DNA from: an uncultured Clostridia bacterium
Lineage (GTDB): Bacteria; Bacillota; Clostridia; Christensenellales; Pumilibacteraceae
DNA: 13,938 nt
Assembly: GCA_934229275.1 (NCBI GenBank)
Contig: CAKQDN010000039.1
Coordinates: 1-13,938, forward strand
Reading direction: 5' to 3'
Below, piece after piece: positions 5,871 to 11,300 of the stretch. The translations under genes were made by a program, and so were the position numbers. The notes under the pieces are model-generated. The model made no database searches, was not told the origin of the DNA, and saw only the letters and a list, made by a program, of their open reading frames with translations. Numbering within the stretch: position 1 is the stretch's first letter; each line of letters begins with the position of its first letter.

Positions 5871-7598
5871 TTATGCCTTTTCGCTTCCGCAATCGGGGCA
5901 AAATCTCGAAGTGATATCCTTTTTACCGCAATTCGGACAAGTCCATGTTACGGTGACTTCAGGCTTTTTAATTCCGCAATCGGGGCAGAAATTACTTGTT
6001 ATCCCTGATTTTCCGCAAACGGGACAAGTCCAGCCAACATTTTCTTCCGTAGGTTTAATTCCTGCCATTTCGTTTACGTCATCCATAATGGGTTTCATTG
6101 CGTCTTTTGTCATTTTGGAAACCGCGCCGACCGTTCCGAGAGCAACGCCTAAACTTGCAACTTGACCAACGGCATTCATCGCTCCGCCGTCGCCTCCAAG
6201 TGCGCCGTTCAACGTTGCATTTTGAGCCACAATACGCGAAGTTTCGTCTTTATAAGTGTAGCCTTTGGCTTTCATTTCGTCGGCTTCTGCCATAGCCTTT
6301 GCGCGGTAACCTTCAGCCTCTGCCATAGCCATGACTTTATATGCTTCCGCATCGGCTTCGGCTTTCATCTTCAACGTATCGACGTAACCCTGCGAATCGA
6401 CGACTTTCACTTTCGCATCGGTTTCGTGTTCGATAATGATTCTATCCTGTCTTGCTTTCGCTTCGGCCGCCTTGATTTCTTCGTCGCGAACGCGCAAAGT
6501 TTTTTCGGCGTATTGCTGTTTCAAACGCTGATAGTTTGGATCGTCATCGGGGAGAATAATCGTTGTAATAAAGAATTGCGGCATATACAAACCGTACTCG
6601 GCAAGAACTTCGTTGATAACGTCTTTCATTCTTTCGGAAATCAAATCTATGTATTGGTCGATAGTTATTACACTGATTTTGCTGTTCACTATAATGCGTG
6701 CAAGGTTGGATTTTACCTTGTTCATTACGAGCGATTTGAATTTTCCGGACATATATTCCGTACCGTAACCTTCTGCGCCCATAACGTCGTCTTGACCGAA
6801 AGATTTTTCCGTGCCGACGAGTTTTATGAGCAGTTTACGAGAATCGGCAACCACCATATTAAACGTTCCGCATGCTCCGATTTCGACGTAAATATTGGAT
6901 TCGGGGTCCAAAAGGCGCACTTTGTTGTCCGTTCCCCATTTGATATTCATCTGCGTGGTTTTGTTCACGAAATAAATTTCGGAGTGCAGAACCTGATTCG
7001 GGTCGTCGGACTTATATAAGTCTTCGAGGAGGGGGAGGTTGCTCTCGGACAGAGTGTAGCGCCCTGCGCCGAACGTGTCGTATGCTCTGCCGTCCTTAAA
7101 GAAAATCGCTTCCTGCGACTCGTGAACGATAAGTTGTGTGCCGCAGTTGAAATCTTCTATCGGGTGCTTATACACGAAAACGTTATTCGCTCCGTCATAT
7201 TTGATAACGGATGCCTGACCGAGTTTTTTCGCTTCTTCTTTTTTAATAAGCGCCTGCACGTCGATTTTGTCGCCGCACATAGGACATGTGGCAACGGAAT
7301 CGTTTTTATTGACCGTGATTTTGCAACTACAAGTGGGGCAAGTAAGGCTTGTGCTTGCGATTAAATCCTCTTTTTTGTTGATGAGTTCGCCGCAGACCGG
7401 GCATCTTGCCTCGTAGTCGGTCGAATCGTACGTTACCGAATTGCCGCAATGCGGACAGACTTTGGTCTGAATACTTTCCGCAGCCAGGTCGATTTTATAA
7501 CCGCAGCCGCACTTCAGTGTTTTGGATTGAAAAAATCCCACCTTTGCTTCGTGATAAGTGCCGCATTTCGGGCATTTAATCAAAATTTTCTTTGCCAT
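5871..7598 (-). CDS. SPFH/Band-7 protein with five zinc ribbons (YdjI-like)
   Basis: A 575-residue cytosolic protein of the SPFH family, resembling Bacillus YdjI. Three zinc ribbons open it: C9/C12/C30/C32, C48/C51/C66/C69 and C87/C90/C105/C108. The SPFH core spans about residues 135-365 and includes QEAIFFKDGRAYDTFGAGRY. It leads into a long Ala/Glu-rich coiled coil (about 365-450, with KAEADAEAYKVMAMAEAEGY) and a Gly-rich hydrophobic patch (about 465-490). Two closely similar zinc ribbons end the protein (C525/C528/C538/C541 and C554/C557/C567/C570). SPFH proteins form large rings or scaffolds at membranes; in Bacillus the ydj cluster is tied to cell-envelope stress together with a PspA-like protein. 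The start is well supported by GGAGG at 7608-7612, nine bases upstream. The ribosome site lies inside the end of the preceding HEPN gene, and the next gene starts two bases after this stop, so all three are coupled. Confidence 0.88.
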   Translation of the reverse strand: MAKKILIKCPKCGTYHEAKVGFFQSKTLKCGCGYKIDLAAESIQTKVCPHCGNSVTYDSTDYEARCPVCGELINKKEDLIASTSLTCPTCSCKITVNKNDSVATCPMCGDKIDVQALIKKEEAKKLGQASVIKYDGANNVFVYKHPIEDFNCGTQLIVHESQEAIFFKDGRAYDTFGAGRYTLSESNLPLLEDLYKSDDPNQVLHSEIYFVNKTTQMNIKWGTDNKVRLLDPESNIYVEIGACGTFNMVVADSRKLLIKLVGTEKSFGQDDVMGAEGYGTEYMSGKFKSLVMNKVKSNLARIIVNSKISVITIDQYIDLISERMKDVINEVLAEYGLYMPQFFITTIILPDDDPNYQRLKQQYAEKTLRVRDEEIKAAEAKARQDRIIIEHETDAKVKVVDSQGYVDTLKMKAEADAEAYKVMAMAEAEGYRAKAMAEADEMKAKGYTYKDETSRIVAQNATLNGALGGDGGAMNAVGQVASLGVALGTVGAVSKMTKDAMKPIMDDVNEMAGIKPTEENVGWTCPVCGKSGITSNFCPDCGIKKPEVTVTWTCPNCGKKDITSRFCPDCGSEKA

Positions 7599-7599
7599 T

Positions 7600-8175
7600 T
7601 TATTTTTCCTCCGGATTAGTTGTTTTAAAGTTGGTTAGCAAATTAAATATATTTGTTAAGTCATCGTAATATAAACTCGCAAAAAAGCATAGTTCGTCAT
7701 TTTTATTTGTATTCCATAAAAAATAATGCTTTCGTTTTCGTGAAAAATTGCCATGAGCAAACGCGTTTCTTAGTCGTATATATAATGAATCAATTTCAGC
7801 AAAATCACCCTTAACCAAAAATACAAGTTTTTCATTTGGATCTAAAGATTTATTTATGAGAGACCAAATTGCTTGGTCTAAAATAGGCGTCGTTTCGTAA
7901 TACAAGTAAGTTTTCTTTTTAATTAAATTTAGCTTACGCAATATTCTACCTTTTAAGTTTTTGTAGATGAAATCTGCTGTGATCCCATAATCATGAAATT
8001 TCTTGGCGCATTTCGGGCCTTTTTTAGACGGGCAATTAGCGACGTATAACCATAACAATTCTTTGATTTCTTTTTTTGCTGTATTATTTTCACAAGACAA
8101 AGAATAATTACTTAAATTGTCTATAAGGTTTTTCGTATTATTAAAATTTAAAATTTTATTATTATTTTTTGACAT
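7600..8175 (-). CDS. HEPN-type protein with R-x4-H ribonuclease motif
   Basis: A 191-residue, lysine/asparagine-rich, mainly helical protein. Near the C-terminus it has LYIRLRNAFAHGNFSRKRKH (131-150), in which R136 and H141 form the R-x4-H signature of HEPN domains. In many such proteins this motif is the metal-independent RNA-cutting site, as in toxins and defence effectors. The surrounding helices fit the fold, but I cannot name the subfamily. The gene is much more AT-rich than the SPFH and giant repeat genes around it, hinting at separate acquisition. It begins seven bases after the stop of the 44-residue small gene, and its own stop is one base from the SPFH ATG, so it is embedded in the cluster. 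No antitoxin of a known type (for example MNT) is adjacent; the small gene upstream is the only close candidate partner. The motif is clear; the activity is inferred. Confidence 0.75.
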   Translation of the reverse strand: MSKNNNKILNFNNTKNLIDNLSNYSLSCENNTAKKEIKELLWLYVANCPSKKGPKCAKKFHDYGITADFIYKNLKGRILRKLNLIKKKTYLYYETTPILDQAIWSLINKSLDPNEKLVFLVKGDFAEIDSLYIRLRNAFAHGNFSRKRKHYFLWNTNKNDELCFFASLYYDDLTNIFNLLTNFKTTNPEEK

Positions 8176-8182
8176 CTTTTTC

Positions 8183-8317
8183 TCAGTTATTTCTAATCGT
8201 TAACTTTTGTGCATCTGTTGACTTAGACAACACAAACAAAAACCTGAATCCTCCATTTTTAGACATAATACGAATGAAGGTGTCCCAAGTTGTATATTTT
8301 TGTAGAGAATATCCCAT
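8183..8317 (-). CDS. 44-residue small protein between giant repeat and HEPN genes
   Basis: A short gene of 44 codons plus TGA. It has the best ribosome binding site in the cluster (AAGGAGGT, 8324-8331 on the complement), six bases before its ATG and overlapping the stop of the giant repeat gene. The product (starting MGYSLQKYTTWDTFIRIMSK and continuing NGGFRFLFVLSKSTDAQKL) is basic and partly hydrophobic, with no signal peptide or clear membrane helix. I recognise no family. The spacing on both sides (four bases from the preceding stop, seven to the HEPN ATG) shows it is part of the unit. It may be a small regulator or antitoxin for the HEPN protein, or the head of a decayed larger gene. Its translation is well supported; its role is unknown. 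Confidence 0.65.
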   Translation of the reverse strand: MGYSLQKYTTWDTFIRIMSKNGGFRFLFVLSKSTDAQKLTIRNN

Positions 8318-8321
8318 AAAT

Positions 8322-11300
8322 TTACCTCCTTAATTGGGGACGAGAGGAGGAGTAATCCCACTCGTTGCCCCAATTTGCTTTGCAGTATTCAAGCATTTCG
8401 GCTTCGGTTGCAATAGTACCGTCTTCATTAACAGCCGCACCGACGGTCGTATATTTTGTTAAAACTTGCGATCCACTGCGATAACAGTCGGTTATCGTTC
8501 CTGCGTTATTACCCACCAACCCACCATTGCGGCTATAAGATTCGCTGCTACCTTTTGCCGTAACGTTTCCGTAAGCAAGACAACCGATTATTTTACCTTT
8601 GTTGTTACCAACAAGTCCTCCTGCATATGCTATTGAATCGCTGCTTATAATTTTGATATTTCCACTTGCAAAAGAGTTTCTGATTATGGCTGTAGATTCC
8701 GTATATCCGACAAGTCCGCCGGCATAAACCATATTTTTGACGTTAACGTTAATTATTGCTTTGGAGTAACAATTTTCAATCAAACCCGAAACATAACCCG
8801 CAATTGAACCAACGTATGCGCTCGCTCCGGATGTAATCGGCGCTATTGTCCCTGAATCTATACCAAGATTCATAACCGTGCCGGTAACGTAACCAAACAG
8901 TCCGACATACTGCAAATCGTCATTGATAGACAAGTTATAGATCTTTTTCCCGTTTCCGTTGAATACTCCGGCAAAAGGATGTTGCTTATTACCGATAGGC
9001 GTCCAACTCTTGTTGTTTAAATTGATGTCAACGTTAAGCGTAAAATATTTTCCCGAGTAGCCTTCTCCGGAATTTACGGAGGTTACAAGATATGCAAGGT
9101 CTGCCGCGCTATTGAGCCTATAAGGATCCGCGACTGTTCCGCTTCCAAGGAAGGATGTGCTTACGTCGGTTCCGTTCCAATAGGAAAATTTGGGAACATG
9201 GTTTTGCTTTACAGTTGCTTTGCAGTTTTGGAAGGCGTAATTGCCTATGTTTGTAACGGTGGTAGGAATCGTAATTGTTTTAAGAAAGTTGCAATTATTA
9301 AATGCTGCGACAGGAATTGTAGTCTGCACTGTAATCGTTACGTTATTGATTGTTGTGGGAATGTAGTAATAGTAAGAATTGTACCAATAATTTGCGCCAA
9401 AATAGTAATAGTATCCGTCTGCACAAGTATATTGCCATACTGAATTTTCAGAAGAAGAATATTTTTGATTATAGTATTCATTTCCTGCCAGAGAAGCAGA
9501 ACAGGAATCCCCTTTTAATACCTGATAATCAAAGATATATCCGAATACGGCATTATAGTAAGTTGCATTAGTGCTTTGTCCTATAAACGGGAGCGTAATA
9601 TTTTCGATTGTGTTGCATCCTTTGAATGCACCGAGTCCAATACTGGTTACTGTATCCGGAACAACGATTTTAGTAATTAATTTAAGGTTTTGGAATGCAT
9701 ATTCACCAATCATAGTAATGTTTTCGGGAAGAATCATTTCACCGTCAATGCTACTATTAATTTTTGTAACAGAAATACAGTCAGAAAAAGCATATGCAGC
9801 GATGTTTGTCATGTTTGTAGGAAGTACAACTTCAGTCACTGCATTGCAATTCTTGAAAGTGTACTGTTTTATTTCGGGAATATTTGTAGGAATGTTGAAC
9901 AAACCGTCGGTTGTACTGTTCAAACGCTTTAATACAATGCAATCCTGAAAGGAACATTCGCCGATACTCGATACATTTGCAGGAACTGTAATCGACTCTA
10001 TGAAACTGCAACCATTAAATGCCGCGGTTGGGATTTCGGTTTGCGCCGTTATCGTTACGTTCTTGATTGTGGACGGTATATAGTAATAGTACGAACCCGC
10101 ATAATACGAGCCTCCGCCATAAGTACTATGATAGTAATTTTGGCAGGTATATTGCCATACTGCGCCTGATACATCACTGTATTTTATATTGATAAAAACT
10201 TCGCTTTTTGTTCCACTGCTTTTACCGCCTTCTTGCTGAGTGAAATCAAATATATAACCGAATACTGCCTTATAATAGGTCGCATTGAGGCTTTCACCAA
10301 CGAATGGTAAAGTTATATCGATTATCGATTCGCACCCCTTAAACGCGCCTTTGCCAATACTTGTCACAGTATCGGGAATAACAACCTTTGTAATATCGGT
10401 TTTATATTCGAATGCAGAGGCTTTTATTTCCGTAACAGGCTTATCGCCTATGTAGGACGGAATCCATAACGTTTCGCCGTTGCCGTAGAAACCGCTTATT
10501 GTGAGGGGAGAAGATCCGCTGTAAGTAAATTCACAAACCTTGTTTTCTTCACGCCACCAAGCGTAAACGGTAATATCGTTAAGCGGCATTTTTTGTAGCG
10601 TAAACTCGGTTGCCTGCGTTTCATCGGTAAACCAACCGCCGAAAGTAAAACTTTCACGAGTACACGACGGTAAAGCAATCGTCTGTTCATATTTGTAGGT
10701 CTGTGTATTTACAGATTGACCGCCATTGGTTACAAAAGCGATAGTGTGAGTAATTCTCTTGTAATGATAGTTTACGACGCGGCTTCCGTCGGCATCGATA
10801 TTTACCGTCTGAGCGGCAGGGGAAATAAACCCGATGTACGATATTACTTCAGGTGTGATATTCGTATCAGAAGTGCCGTGCAAAACATTCGTCTTAATCA
10901 CGGTATTATTGCTATCGTCTGCGTTTTCCAGACAATAATTTACCGTGTATTTCGTATCGTTTCTTGCCGTCCACTTCGCGGTAAGCGTAATAGCCTTGGG
11001 CGTTTTCCATATACCGTTTTTGTATTCGGTATTTCCGTTGAACCAGCCCGAAAAATCGTAGCCGACACGGGTGGGAACGGGTAATTCAAACTCGGAATCG
11101 TAAGTTGCCGTTTTTTCGGAAGGCGTAACGGAACCTATTCCGGCGTCGAACGACACGAGATAATCGTTTGCCTTGTAATTAGCGGTAAACGATTTGTCTT
11201 CGATTTCGCCCGATACGGTAACCGTCAACTGCGGTACGGATTGTCCGCTAAAAGTCCAACCGATGAACGTATAACCGACTTTTGTCGGATTGTTAAGGGT

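Noticed and set aside
6162..7019. 285-codon plus-strand frame
   Set aside because: It lies wholly antisense to the SPFH gene, has no ribosome binding site and encodes Phe/Cys-rich shadow text.
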